64,000 nt of DNA. It comes from Takakia lepidozioides. Lineage: Eukaryota > Streptophyta > Takakiopsida > Takakiales > Takakiaceae. Positions 1 through 11,879 of this stretch are shown piece after piece (the first letter of the stretch is position 1; each line of letters opens with the position of its first letter). Location: NCBI GenBank assembly GCA_030704615.1, contig CM060733.1:73594001-73658000 (forward strand), in the 5' to 3' direction. The position numbers and the translations under genes were made by a program. A model generated the notes under the pieces. It worked only from the letters and a program-made list of their open reading frames with translations, was not told where the DNA came from and searched no databases.

Positions 1-2858
1 GAATGTTGTATTGCTTTACTACAGATGGCTCGTTATGTTGCCGGGGCACGCGCCCTGTGCTCAAAGGAGATGGCGATCTTGAACGTGCAGGACTTCCGGT
101 GCTCGACGAGACCTCCTCGGACAACATCACCGGACCACGAGGGAGCGTGCGAATATTCTTGTCAGCTCGCCATGAATCCTCTTCTCCGCCAGGTGCCTCG
201 TCAAGTCTTCGTCTCACTGGACGGGTATGAACATCTCCTTCCAAATGTTGGCCTCTTCGCAGCAATGGCGTGTCCCGAAGGCCCTCTCGCAAGGCCGCCG
301 CCCACTTCCGAGGATTCTTCGATCTGGAGGCAGTCCGCATCAGCATTTCCTGCCTGTCCGGCCCCAAGCCCCACTGTTTCCCTTTCAAGAACTCGTTGTA
401 CCTGCATTGCTGCATAATTGACCTCACAATGTCCTCCGTTGTGGCAGTGAGGATGTCCACCAGATGCGCCGCAGAGGAGGCACGCCAGGAAGAGTGCACT
501 GATTCGGCCATGTTTGTCGTGGGCATGTCGGTGTCGGAGTCGAGACACATTTCCTGCACAAGCACATGTTCAGGTTACAAGCAAGTTACAAATATGGCCA
601 AGAATAATATCCAACGGGACGCGAATTCGTGCAACTCACCTCCCGCATATAGTCGCCGAACTGAAGAAACGATAATGCCACCATGCTAGCCAACTGACCA
701 TTGCTCCTTCGTCTGATTTCCTTACAGCACCTGACGATGTCCACCAAGCCCGTATGCATGCAAACTGTGTCTCTGCATCATCCAAGGTGGGAGCGCGCTT
801 CCACGCAAGGCACATGGAACGGTGCTCCTCTCTGAAATCTGGCGCCACGAGCCTGGTTGTGTACTGCGAAAGGCTCTGCAGAAAATGGAACCCACAAGAT
901 CTCTCCTTGCCTTCCATGGGAACATTGGGGTCTTGCCCGTACACCCTTCGGATGGCAGCCCAATTTGCTTGTGCGTTGTCCGCCATGAAACCACGGAAAT
1001 TCGGAGGGGGCAATCCCGCCTTGGCCATCTGTTCGTTTATTCCCTGCCAAAGAAGCATCTCCGATTGTGTGTCCTCTCCTTTCATCTCACAAATAGCAAT
1101 TGTCATTAGCATCCTGCAGTGGGTGTCGTAGACATGTGCACCCATTGTCACCCACTGGTGATTTGTAATTCGCTTGATATGGTCGAACATGACCCAACTG
1201 TTTGACAAGTTCCCACTCGTCATCCTGTCGACCAGTTCGACGCCACTGCCAGGTCCACACGTGGACATTTTGAATACGAAACAACGATCTGCCTCAGTCC
1301 CTTGTCCTGGAAACCTACTTCCATGAATGTAGTCATATCCACATCGTCGCTTCACCTCCAGAATGGAGTGCATATCCGAGCCACGCCCAATTTTCTGTTT
1401 GCATGAGACAATGTGGTTTCGGACATTCGGTGAACATACGTGGGACACCGACTCCAGCAATGCCTCCATTTCCTTCTCGTCGAGAGGAACTCTATCGGAG
1501 CCGTCTTCCGACATAATTCTGGCCAATGCCATCTTATGGGCGGCTTGGAGCTGTATCTGTTTGGGTTTGGCACCCGGTCTCAACTTAACCTCCTCCTGAA
1601 CGAGCTGCTCTGCTTCGTGGGCAGCCTCCCGCGAGTTCCCCCTCGCCAATTTGTGACAATGGGAACCAACGTGTATGCAAGCTCGGGTGAGGTCAGGGAA
1701 ACGGTGCAACACATAGAACTGCTTGGCATTACAAACAGACATGCAGTGTGGTGGTTCTTTGCAATGCGCACACTTAAATGTGGAGTTCGGAACCTTCTCC
1801 TGAGCTCGAAATGGTTGGTGAGCTGTGCCTGTCCAATCGGTCTCGTTCCTGTGACCTCTGGATTTAAAGTGGAAGCAAGTTGGGGAGAAACACCGCAACG
1901 CGCCCGCACAAACAACGTAGCGCACCCGCACACCATCTAGCATCTTCATGCTGGTGGTTTTGGTAACGCACCAAGGATGACCGTCATGTTTTCTATCCAT
2001 ATCTGTCAACATTCCGGACGCCCTCGAGTAGTCCGCCCGAGGAGGGAACTCAAAGAAGATATTACCGTCGACGTCGGCGGGAAGGCATGTAACCGATTTA
2101 ATTGCGAACTTGCTGTAGTCCAGCCCGGCCAGCTCCGACCGGTGTCCCTCCAGGTGAAGCCCTCGCAGAATTTCTAGAATAGATCGAACTGCGGTGCTCG
2201 TGCTGGGAATATGACTCCCTCCTCCACTGACGTCCATTGAGGACTTGCCTGATCTCCAGGACGACCTCGGAACTTCCATGACCTCGTCTGAGTCGGACAG
2301 GTTGTGAACAACCCGGTTCTCGGTCGTCTTCATGGATGGGTTCGGCTCTGGATTTACTTCGTTGCGGACTTCTCTCTTTGAGGTACCCACTCTCTGATTC
2401 GCGGATTGTTTCGTGGAAGGCGCCAGGATAGACGGTGCATTTGGCGGGCAAATGAAGTCCCCAACAGCCCTGTATATGACGCTGTCCGATGGTGGAACTC
2501 GCCATTCCCTGCCATCGCCGAAATCATCGTGGAGCACAACAATACTCTCGACAACAAGGCCGTTTGAGTCCTTCCTTTCCTCCTCCAAAAAAACCGACCC
2601 CGGTTTCAGGTGGTATCGAACGCACAGATATTTCTCCATCACCCGGCAGGTGTCCCCTCTGCACGGAAATGAAGCTCTATGCTCGTGAGGAGGGCAGTAC
2701 ACTGTAGCGCTCGGGTTTTCCGCCATGGGAGATGTGCACACAAGACTGCCAGGATGGCGTGCGGGGAAGCTCCCTGGTAGAAGGGGGTGCAGCGATGGGA
2801 ATGAATGCGATGCCGATTTGTCCGAGCGACGAAGCCTGATCCAAATCCAGGGAGCCAA
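1..2858 (-). CDS. DDE/RNase H-like (MULE-type) transposase with GCM/WRKY-like zinc domain; runs off window, probable frameshift
   Basis: A long open frame runs from 2,858 to 640 (-); ATG at 2,726 (MAENPSATVY) is a plausible alternative start. The middle holds clustered Cys/His (CAGALRCFSPTC, CAHCKEPPHC, GSHCHKL), resembling the FLYWCH/WRKY-GCM1 zinc domains that accompany MULE transposases. An RNase H-like core follows, with candidate catalytic Asp in VYDTHCRML and FMADNAQANW, then ERSCGFHFLQSL. A second exon starts at about 553 after an AG acceptor and contains TTNMAESVHSSW, a motif typical of the end of MULE-like cores. Between about 760 and 640 the sensible reading (ASMVALSFLQFGDYMRE, ending at donor GTGAGT at 639) lies in a different frame from the upstream ORF, so one indel is likely. 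The last exon continues past position 1. It lies just left of the palindromic array and the methyltransferase-like gene and may belong to the same element. The family assignment rests on motifs only. Confidence 0.55.
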
Positions 2859-3005
2859 CTATCTCAAAAATCCACAGTCAGAGTGTTAATGAACCTTGTC
2901 TCCGGAATGCGGCCCCTCGTCTTTGCGCAATAACTGCCAACGGTATGCAGTCAGAAAGTGGGGGCCGTCCGGATGATGACGGCTGAAGGGGAGAAGCCGG
3001 CACCG

Positions 3006-5040
3006 TGCCGTCACATTACTACCCCCGAATGGAAATTCGGCACCCAATATCCAACAGAGGAAGCCCGGATGAAGTCGCCTCGGGCGCAGAGGCCGGAGTG
3101 TGTGCGACAGAGAACATCCCCTGGATGGAGATTCGGCGCCGAATTTCCATCCGGGCCCCCCAAAGGGAGTCGTGTCGGGGGGTCAGGCCGAAAACTGGAC
3201 AGCATAAAAACATCCCCAGATGGAAAAACGGCGCCGAATTTCCATCCGGGGCGGTTCGGATGCAGTCGGGGAGGGGGGAGTGGCCTGCACTTGGCCGTCA
3301 CATTTCAACCCCCGGACGGAAATTCGGCACCGAATATCGAACAGGGGACGCCCGGATGAAGTCGCCTCGGGCGCAGAGGCCGGCGAGTGTGCGACAGAGA
3401 ACATCCCCTGGACGGAGATTCGGCGCCGAATTTCCATCCGGGCCCCCCCAAAGGAAGTCTTGTCGGGGGGTCAGACCGAAAACTGGCCGACATAAAAACC
3501 TCCACAGATGGGAAAACGGCGCCGAATTTCAATTCGGGGCCGTTCCAATGCAGTCGGGGAGAAGGGAGAGGTCGGCACCTGGCCGTCATATTTCAACCCC
3601 CGGGACGGAAATTCGGCACCGAATATCCAACAGAGCGGCGGAGAGGCGGCACCTCTCCGACAGAGACCATCCCCCGGATGGAAATTCGGCGCCGAATTTC
3701 CATCCAGCAGGTAAGTGGAATCTCGGATGGATGGAGATTCGGCGCCGAATTTCCATCAAGCAGGTAACTCGAATCCCGCATAAATGGGAATTCGGCGCCG
3801 AATTTCCATCCTGCAGGTAATTCGAATCCCTGCTGGATGGAAATTTGGCGCCGAATTTCCATCCAGCAGGTAAGTCGGATCGGTGCCGTATGGATATTCG
3901 GCGCCGAATTTCCATTCGCCATGTATTTCTGAGCGAGGAATTACCTTCGTGCAGGTAATTCCCAGATGACAATTACCTTCGTGCAGGTAATTTCCAGATG
4001 AGAATTACCTTCCTGCAGGTAATTCCAACCGATGTTAATTCCTCGTCCATAATTACCTGCACGAAGGTAATTCTCATCTGGGAATTACCTGCACGAAGGT
4101 AATTCTTATATGGGAATTACCTGCACGAAGGTAATTCCTCGCTCAGAAATACATGCCGAATGGAAATTCGGCGCCGAATATCCATACGGCACCGATCCGA
4201 CTTACCTGCAGGATGGAAATTCGGCGCCGAATTTCCATTTATGCGGGATTCGACTTACCTGCTCGATGGAAATTCGGCGCCGAATTTCCAATCATCCGGT
4301 ATTCGAATTACCTGCAGGATGGAAATTCGGCGCCGAATCTCCATCCATCCGAGATTCCACTTACCTGCTGGATGGAATTTCGGCGCCGAATTTCCATTCA
4401 TCCGGGATTCGAATTACCTGCAGGATGGAAATTCGGCGCCGAACTACCTGCTTGAGGGAAATTTGGCGCACCGCCCTACCTGCGCGGATGGAAATTCGGC
4501 GCCGGATTTCCATCCGCGCGCTTCCGAATTACCTGCGTGAGGGAAATTTCCAGCGCCGCCCTTCCTCCGCGGATGGAAATTCGTCGCCGGATTTCCATCC
4601 GCGCGCTTCCGAATTACCTGCGTGAGGGAAATTTCCACCGCCGCCCTACCTCCGCGGATGGAAATTCGGCGCCGGATTTCCATCCGCGCGCTTCTGAATT
4701 ACCTGCGTGAGGGAAATTCGGCGCGCCGACCTATCTCCGCGGATGGAAATTCGGCGCTGGATTTCCATCCGAGCGCTTCCGAATTACCTGCGTGAGGGAA
4801 ATTTCCAGCGCCGCCCTACCTGGGTGGATGGAAATTCGTCGCCGGATTTCCATCCGCGCGCTTCCGAATTACCTGCGTGAGGGAAATTTCCAGTGCCGCC
4901 CTTCCTCCGCGGATGGAAATTCGGCGCCGGATATCCATCCTGCTGCGCTCCGAATTACCTGCAGGATGGAAATCCGGCGCCGGAATTCCATCGTGCAGCG
5001 CTCCGAATTACCTCTACGTTGGAAATTCCGGGACTGTTTA
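3006..5040. repeat. Palindromic satellite type I (core GGAAATTCGGC / GCCGAATTTCC)
   Basis: About 2 kb in which a perfect 22-bp palindrome, GGAAATTCGGC followed by GCCGAATTTCC, recurs every 40-90 bp between variable spacers. Three zones can be separated. From 3,006 to about 3,660 a higher-order unit of about 287 bp repeats (the same spacer text begins at 3,071 and 3,358). From about 3,660 to 4,440 the array forms a large inverted repeat. From about 4,455 to 5,030 a unit of 85 bp repeats (spacer starts at 4,521, 4,606, 4,691, 4,776 and 4,861). Apparent ORFs rich in MEIRRRIS are artefacts of translating the palindrome. It ends about 200 bp upstream of the first exon of the methyltransferase-like gene. 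Confidence 0.95.
3660..4440. repeat. Large inverted repeat inside the type I satellite, centre near 4,035
   Basis: The left arm (about 3,660-4,025) reappears as its reverse complement in the right arm (about 4,040-4,440), including non-palindromic spacers. For example, the stretch at 3,866-3,935 (GTAAGTCGGATCGGTGCC onward) returns inverted at 4,140-4,215. The arms differ by point changes and by insertion or loss of one repeat unit. The centre holds shorter inverted motifs (GAATTACCTGCACGAAGG and complement). The region could form a hairpin hundreds of bases long whose arms themselves carry 22-bp palindromes. Confidence 0.85.
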
Positions 5041-5241
5041 CGTCGATTTTCATCCGACATGGAGGGCTTCATCCGACATTTAATTGCGCAGTTGGGCAAT
5101 AAATGTCGACGGCCGTCGGTTATTATTCGGGCTGGCGACGCATGGCTTCCTGGACACGTACCCTAAATCTCATGCTAAACTTGGCTTAACATGGTATTCC
5201 AGGCATGTACCCCAAAAAAGGAGATCTTTTTGGCTGGGACT

Positions 5242-8200
5242 TATGCCGCCTGAAGGGCGTGGCTCTCCTGAGAGAGACCTCACATCCAGACCGCGGCGGA
5301 AGTTGAAAGCTCTGTACTACGGACGACGGCCAATCTCTCGCATGGCCAAACTGAAGCTCCAGCAGGAGATTCCAGTGTCTTGCTCACAACCTGCGCCAAC
5401 TGAAGCCGAGTACTCTCAGGCAAGCCACTTCTGCTTTCGGTTTGTTCGATTTATTTTTTGCTTTCGCTTTGTTACCTCGCTTTGTTTTTGCATCTTCATC
5501 CTGGCTTTGCTGTATGAGTGAACTTTAGATAGTTGAGTGAACCTTAGATTGTTTGCAATGCGTGTGCAAATCCGGCAGCTCTGGAGAAGGCTGCTTGTGC
5601 ATGTCATTCTTAGGCAATGGTTGCATTTGTTTTCATTGTTGTTGCATGGCTCTCCATACTTCCTAAACTTGTTATGTTTTCATTTTTGCTACATGATTGT
5701 TGCTATGGTGGTTGCGCTGCTCGTTGCGATGCTGCTTTTTGCACCGATGTTGGTTTTCACGATTTTTGTCAATGACAGAGTGACGACGAGCCCGGCACGC
5801 TGGTGGTATCATCGACAGCTCCAACTCATCGCATGTTTGAATCGCGCAACTTGGGGCGAGAGGGCAAACTTAAACCTTTTGTTGGTGGACGGGAGGACTT
5901 GCAACGAGATTACGACAGAGTAGGCATTGGGGAGGTTGGTGCAGGCGGCATGGCAGGTGAAGGGCGTGAGGACATGAGGACAGCAGATCCGGCAATGGAG
6001 GTTGTTCATGCACATGCAGTAGGGCCCGCCCACGCAAAGAAAAAGAAGAAAGCTAAGCACATGCAATCCCCGGCGAGAGAGCAGTCACGGGCTGCGGAGG
6101 GGGAGTGAGCAGTGCGCGCGAGGGTGTCAGTTCGCCTCAATCAAAGGTGGTCGTCCTGGAGGGCTCCCCTGCTGCTAGCCCTAGTAAGAAACAGAAAGCC
6201 CGTGAGAGGGCAAAAGAGAGGGCAAAAGAACAGACGAGACAGAATGCTAGCCAGGAGGAAAGACAAAAGGCAGCTGAAGAGGCCAGGGGTGCCCAAATGA
6301 CAGATGCCAATGTAAGCGAGGGACCCACAGAGACGGTGGATCCCTACAAGACACCACAGAGAGGCAGTAGCACACCGGTTAGACCATCGCGGGCAAGAGC
6401 AGCCCCCGCAATTACCCATACGGTGGAGAGTGGAGGAGAGGAAAGAACACCTGAAAGAGCACGGATTGTGCAAGTTCGAGGTGAAGCCAGGGAGAGGGCA
6501 GTAGAGACGACGAGAGTGCTGGAGGTGGTTTCGCAGGTGGCTGACCCTGTTGAGGAGGACGACATGGAGGTTTCTGACCAGGATGACATCCTCCCGGACA
6601 TCCCCAGGCCCCAAACCCGGAGCATACAGGCTGGATTTGGCGGTCCTGGTGGGCTGCCGGAAAACCCCTCTGCAGCAGACGTCATGTCTGAGGCGGATAT
6701 GAAGTTGGCCGCTGCCAAGATGTTGGAGGCAACCCACAGCAACATTGGCAGGGTGCTGGGGGGCATGGTGTACCCGGCCAAGCTTCGAATTCCCCTTTGC
6801 CGCTTGGTGTCATTGCAGGTGGTGAGACCTGCCCTCCCAGGCGATATCGACAAGCTGAAATTCTCTTTCCGGGATGGATATCGAATGGGGTCTGCCGCCT
6901 TTTACGTTTCCATTGAGAACGACCACGGAGCTTCCCGTGCCCACACTTCCGATGAGGTGGACAAATGGGGTCCCCATTGGCAAACGCGAAATGAGGAGTT
7001 CGAGAGATCGATTGCTAGTGATCCTCTTTTCCAGCACATGTCCGGTAAGATGTTCTACGTGTGGGACGGCAATCATCGCCTCCTGGCATGGATGGAGCAC
7101 ATTGCCCAAGCCCACCCCAACGATCTCGATTGGCATTTCGCCGTCGATTGTGTTGTGCTGAAGGTTGCGGGGCCCAAAGATCGCAGTCTTCTCAAAGCTG
7201 CAATGGCCGACATCAACTCGTAAGCTACAACCCCTCTCGCTTTTGGACTTTGAATTTGGAAGTCATTTCATTGCGAATCCTCATATATGATGAAAATTCC
7301 CATTTCAGTATTGTTTGATGGAAATGTGGCACTGCAGGGTGACTGAGAATGCCTTCATTGCCACCAACTTGTCCCATATGCTCTTCGAGTGAAGGATGTC
7401 GGGAAGCAGGGGGTGCAAGAGTTTGCCAATTCCCTCAGTGCCGACCTCCTGCGCAAGTCGGAGGCAAAGGCAGACAGAACCTGGTATAGGCTGAGCGTCG
7501 ACGCCATGGTGGACTACATATTTCGGGTAAAGCTCCTGACAGTTTTGTTGAGCTAATCTGTCTCTCCTCCCCCAATAGAAGAAATTGTGTTGAGCAGGAT
7601 CTCTAATCTTATGTGCGCATTCTTGACAGACGAAAATACAGCAGGATTTGGCACATGCGCGGAGGTTCTACATGGAGTCAGAGGAGAAGAATCCAACCCT
7701 CCCGGAACTCGAATCGTATGTCAAAGCTGCGGAGGTGAGGGCCCGCATAAAGTACAAGTCGCGGATGGTAAAGTACGTGGCCATAGCTGATCCCGCCCTT
7801 GGTGCCGACTTTCTGGTGGAGGTGGGAAGCACTACTCTCGCGCTCTGAAGCCCACGATGACATTGGAGAAGCTCCATCGTCTAGCCACATCCTGTGTGGA
7901 TGCAACAGAAAAGGTGATACATTCTTAACAAAATTGTGGTGGCAACAACTCCTTTTTGTGGTGTTTGGCGCTTACGAATATGCTGGGTGGTTGGACAGAC
8001 CCGGTGGCTCCAAATCTGGAATGGTTCCCAAAGTACCAGGGACATGTGGAGCTTCCCCAAACCGGACAAACTCTCTGACCCCACATTCGACATGTGGATG
8101 AACCGCATGACATGGTGGTTTCAGGTACTTCCCCACGCTTCGTTTGGGGCTTCTACTCTAGTAGGGGGTGGATTCATTGTATTTTTTGAGGAAAGCGATC

Positions 8201-11200
8201 TGATGGACAATCTCCACAGGTGACGACGAATGCGCAAGAGCAGCTGGACACACAAGCACATCAGTTCAAGATGGAGATATCTCCTGCAGCAGAGAGCCTA
8301 CGTGACTATGTGACGAGGTACTTTCTGCTCTACAAAACCAACCTATTCTTTCGGGAGATAGCAGATGCTCGCCGGAGCCACGAGTTCACCGACCAGCCGA
8401 ACGCGGACAAAGCAGCAATGCGCCTTCTGTACAGGTACATACGCGCTGCCTTTCTTTCAAGTCCTGGCATTTCAGGATGTTAGAGGCCTCAAGTGGTGTT
8501 AGGGAAAATGGCGCCGAATTTCCAGTCAGGGCTCCGAAAATGGCTAAGTCCCTAGACTGGCTGGCCCGGAACTGGAAATTCGGCGCCATTTTCCAGTTCC
8601 AGGCCCTATTGCCGTTCAGGGACTTAGCCATTTTCGGCCTAAGTCCCTAGACTGGCTGGCCCTGAAGTGGAAATTCGGCGCCATATTCCAGTTTTAGGCC
8701 CTATTGCCGTTCAGGGACTTAGCCATTTTCGGCCTAAGTCCCTAGTGTGGCTGGCCCTGAACTGGAAATTCGGCGCCGTTTTCCAGTTCTAGGCCCTATT
8801 GCCGTCCAGGGACTTAGCCATTTTCGGGCTAAGTCCCTAGACTGGCTGGCCCTGAACTGGAAATTCGGCGCCTTTCCAGTTCCAGGCCTATTGCCGTTCA
8901 GGGACTTAGCCATTTTCGGGCTAAGTCCCTAGACTGGCTGGCCCTGAAGTGGAAATTCGGCGCCATATTCCAGTTCCAGGCCCTATTGCCGTCCAGGGAC
9001 TTAGCCATTTTCGGTCTAAGTCCCTAGGGTGGCTGGCCCGGAACTGGAAATTCGGCGCCGTTTTCCAGTTCTAGGCCCTATTGCCGTCCAGGGACTTAGC
9101 CATTTTCAGGCTAAGTCCCTAGGGTGGCTGGCCCGGAACTGGAAATTCGGCGCCGTTTTCCAGTTCTAGGCCCTATTGCCGTCCAGGGACTTAGCCATTT
9201 TCGGGCTAAGTCCCTAGACTGGCTGGCTCTGAACTGGAAATTCGGCGCCATTTTCCAGTTCCAGGCCGTATTGCCGTTCGGGGACTTAGCCATTTTCGGG
9301 CTAAGTCCCTAGACTGGGTGGCCCTGAAGTGGAAATTCGGCGCCATATTCCAGTTGTAGGCCCTATTGCCGTTCAGGGACTTAGCCATTTTCGGACCTCA
9401 TTGTGTTTTTCATGAATGCAGGTACTGTAAGTTCTCCCTTTTGGAGAAAGGTCATCTGTCTTTCGAGCCACCATTCTTCCTGGCATGGAGGAACCCTGGG
9501 GCTGACTCCATGTACACTGACGATATTGTGAAGGAGTGGCATCTGGAACATTTGCGTGATTGCCCTTGGTATGTGGACCTTCCGCCCGGCTCGCTCGACC
9601 CATCCGAGTTTCAATTGAAGCTGGATGCTGAATTCCGACGAAACCGGGCTCCGCTGCCTCCGTTGGGTGCAAAAGAGGCAAAAGCGCTTGCGAACTCCAG
9701 GAAAGCGGCAGAGCTTGCTCAGGCAGGAATTCAGGAGAAATTGCATGAGAAGAGTAAAGGTCAAAGGAAAAGGACAAGGAAACAGGTGACTGCAGTAACA
9801 CCCAAAAAGAAGAAAACCATCGGGCATCGGAGGAGGCGCAGGAGGGGACCCAAGAGAGTGACTCCGACGCCGATTTTGTTCAAGGTCCTGCGACTGCTGT
9901 TGCTCCTACCCAGTCACCGGTCGTCCGGGTTCCCAAGTCAGTTCGGAGTGGGACTGGCTCTGCCAAGAAGTTGGCATTTGAGGGCGAGCCTACACGGCGG
10001 TATTCGGCGGTGACGTTTACGCACAGGCCAAAGCTAGAACCTCCAACCATCATCCAATGCGTCAATGAGAGCTTCCTTGACGCTCTCGCTGCCAGGGCGA
10101 AGAAGGTGGCACACAACAAGTCTCTGGCGGAGCAGAAGGGGAAAGCCAAGAAGAGGGCTGCCGGTACAGAGCCTAAAGACACCCCTGGTTTTGAAGCCAT
10201 GATGGAATTCTTCACGGCTGTGAGCACGAATTGCAAGAGCACTCGGGGGGGGTTGAGGTGGAGAGAGCTTGCGACATGATTCTCCTCGACATTCCAGATG
10301 GGGAGCTGCTGGAGGGCCTGGATGGTGTGCCCACCTGGAACAGGTTTACTGAGGACTACTGGAAAGCCGGGTTTGGGCTGGCGGGGATGCTTCTGGATGA
10401 CGGTGGATGTGTGGTTGTCCTTGCCACGAGAGGGAAGACCACAGAGAATGCGGTGGCAAGGTGGACACCGAAAAGTGTCACCCCGGTCCTCCTCAGAAAA
10501 TGGTTCTGCATCAGTACGCAGGGGTTGCGAACAGAGGGCCAAAGTGTAAGTTATCAATCTATTGCATTCACTTCATATTGTGGTGTATGTTAAGTAGACC
10601 CTGGAATTGATCCCTTCTTTGTTGGATGTGCAGACATTGGTGTTTGAGGCATATTGCTTTGTGAAGAGAGGTCTACGTTCAAATTCCGCAACGACGGTCG
10701 TCTTGTTGATGCCGCTGTGGACCCTGTAACCTACGATGTCCTCTACAACTATGTGCCCCACTCTAGTATGCCGAAGGACACAAAGACAGGCAAACCGTGG
10801 CGGTACAGCCGGACCCGGAGCCCTGCTTTCATCCAAACCCTCATGGAGACGTGCTCGGATGTCCAAGGGCGGATTCTGGACCTCACATGCGGCACGGGTA
10901 AGCCTTCACGTGCTCAGTTTGTCCCCTGGCCCCATTGCAATTGCATGCCGCAAGCTATTAACCGCCCGCTTTGTTCCTCAGGTGCTTCAATGTGGGCAGG
11001 GACGTTGTCCGACAGGCATGTGTTTGCCTTCGAGCCAGATACTGCCCTCCACAACTCGGAACTTGCAGCGGCTGAACGTCTGCCGAAAGAGGAAGAGGCA
11101 TCCTCGGAGGATGAGGAAAAATCCGAGAAGGAGCAGGGGGAGGAAGTTGGGATCGAGGCCGAGGAGCCCCCGGTTTACGAGTGAGTGGTGGCATTGTAAG

Positions 11201-11767
11201 TTGCCTCCAGATTTTGTGAGGCACCTCCCTCCGCTCTCTTATTTCATTGAAAACCCTTTCTGGTTGTGCTGGTATTGACATTCTTCAAGTGGATTTGTTC
11301 TTACTGTAGGATGCCAAGTACTGCCGGAGGGACGTCTACACCGGAGTTCATGGGCAGGAGGAACGTGCCTTTTTTTGCCAGGGGGGATTTCATGCCTAGT
11401 CCAGAAAGGGAGTACATCCTTCCTACTTATGCTGCCCGGCTTGCTTCGGTGTCCATTAGGAGGTGTTCCGAACGTAGTCGTGTACAGCAGATTTTAGACG
11501 AGGCAAGCCTCAAGAAAATGAAGATGAGGGAGGAGGCAGCAGCTATTAGAGCCCGTCGGGCTCGTAGATTTGTGTTGGATTCTGCTGAGGAAAGTGGGGA
11601 GAAGACGCAGAAGATTCCCAGGAGGTGAGGTGGACAGTCCCCCAAGGAGAGGACGGGATTTTTGAGAGGCATAGTGGAACTGATGCATCACAGAGCTCGG
11701 AGGATGAGGGGATGAGGGGGATGAGGAAGAAGGTGGGGCAAGTTCCTCGGAGGGTGTAGGAGAGTAG
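5242..11767 (+). pseudogene. ParB-like plus DNA-methyltransferase-like gene, copy 1 (multi-exon, several frameshifts)
   Basis: Exon 1 starts at the ATG at 5,242 and carries a basic block (RRKLKALYYGRRP). An acidic/basic linker follows (about 5,778-6,680). At 7,065-7,079 lies VWDGNHRLLAW, the DGxHR signature of ParB/sulfiredoxin-like folds. Further exons include about 7,337-7,525, 7,632-7,820, 8,222-8,432, 9,422-10,540, 10,633-10,897, 10,981-11,181 and 11,310-11,767. Near 10,282-10,302 CDMILLDIPDG precedes LAGMLLDDGGCVVVLATRG, resembling motif IV and its following strand. At 10,871-11,040 ILDLTCGTG, continued across an intron by ASMWAGTLSDRHVFAFEPD, resembles SAM motif I. Motif IV before motif I is the permuted order of beta-class N4C/N6A DNA methyltransferases. 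The DPPY-type tetrad is degenerate (DIPD). Reading frame shifts near 6,100, 7,390, 7,825, 9,820, 10,240 (a run of eight G) and 10,700 indicate decay. AATAAA lies at 11,831. Confidence 0.55.
8500..9395. repeat. Palindromic satellite type II inside an intron of methyltransferase copy 1
   Basis: About nine tandem units of roughly 94 bp. The half-site GGAAATTCGGCGCC begins near 8,574, 8,668, 8,763, 8,858, 8,950, 9,047, 9,140, 9,236 and 9,330. Each unit carries two inverted repeats: CTGGAAATTCGGCGCC with its near-complement ATTTTCCAG, and GGGACTTAGCC with GGCTAAGTCCC around a TTTTC loop. The array sits between the exon ending near 8,432 (donor GTACAT) and the exon starting near 9,422, so it is intronic. 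It shares the GGAAATTCGGCGCC half with type I but not its spacers. Confidence 0.93.
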
Positions 11768-11830
11768 TGCCCATTCCGGCTATGACAGTTAGAACACACT
11801 TGTATAGACGTGGCTTGCCACAAAATTTGC

Positions 11831-11836
11831 AATAAA
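11831..11836 (+). promoter_or_regulatory. Poly(A) signal AATAAA downstream of methyltransferase copy 1
   Basis: AATAAA about 65 bp after the presumed stop region of copy 1. It is canonical in sequence and position; use is inferred. Confidence 0.5.
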
Positions 11837-11879
11837 ATGTTGCATTTCAAGTCCACTGGTGCCACATTCCAACTTCACA

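Noticed and set aside
3006-4900. Overlapping ORFs of 60-270 codons rich in MEIRRRIS, NSAPNF and KFGAEFP
   Set aside because: They are translations of the palindromic satellite in all frames; the same peptides appear on both strands. Not genes.
7065-7079. DGNHR motif as evidence of a plasmid or bacterial partition system
   Set aside because: The gene has introns and poly(A) signals and no ParA partner; only the fold-level similarity is kept.
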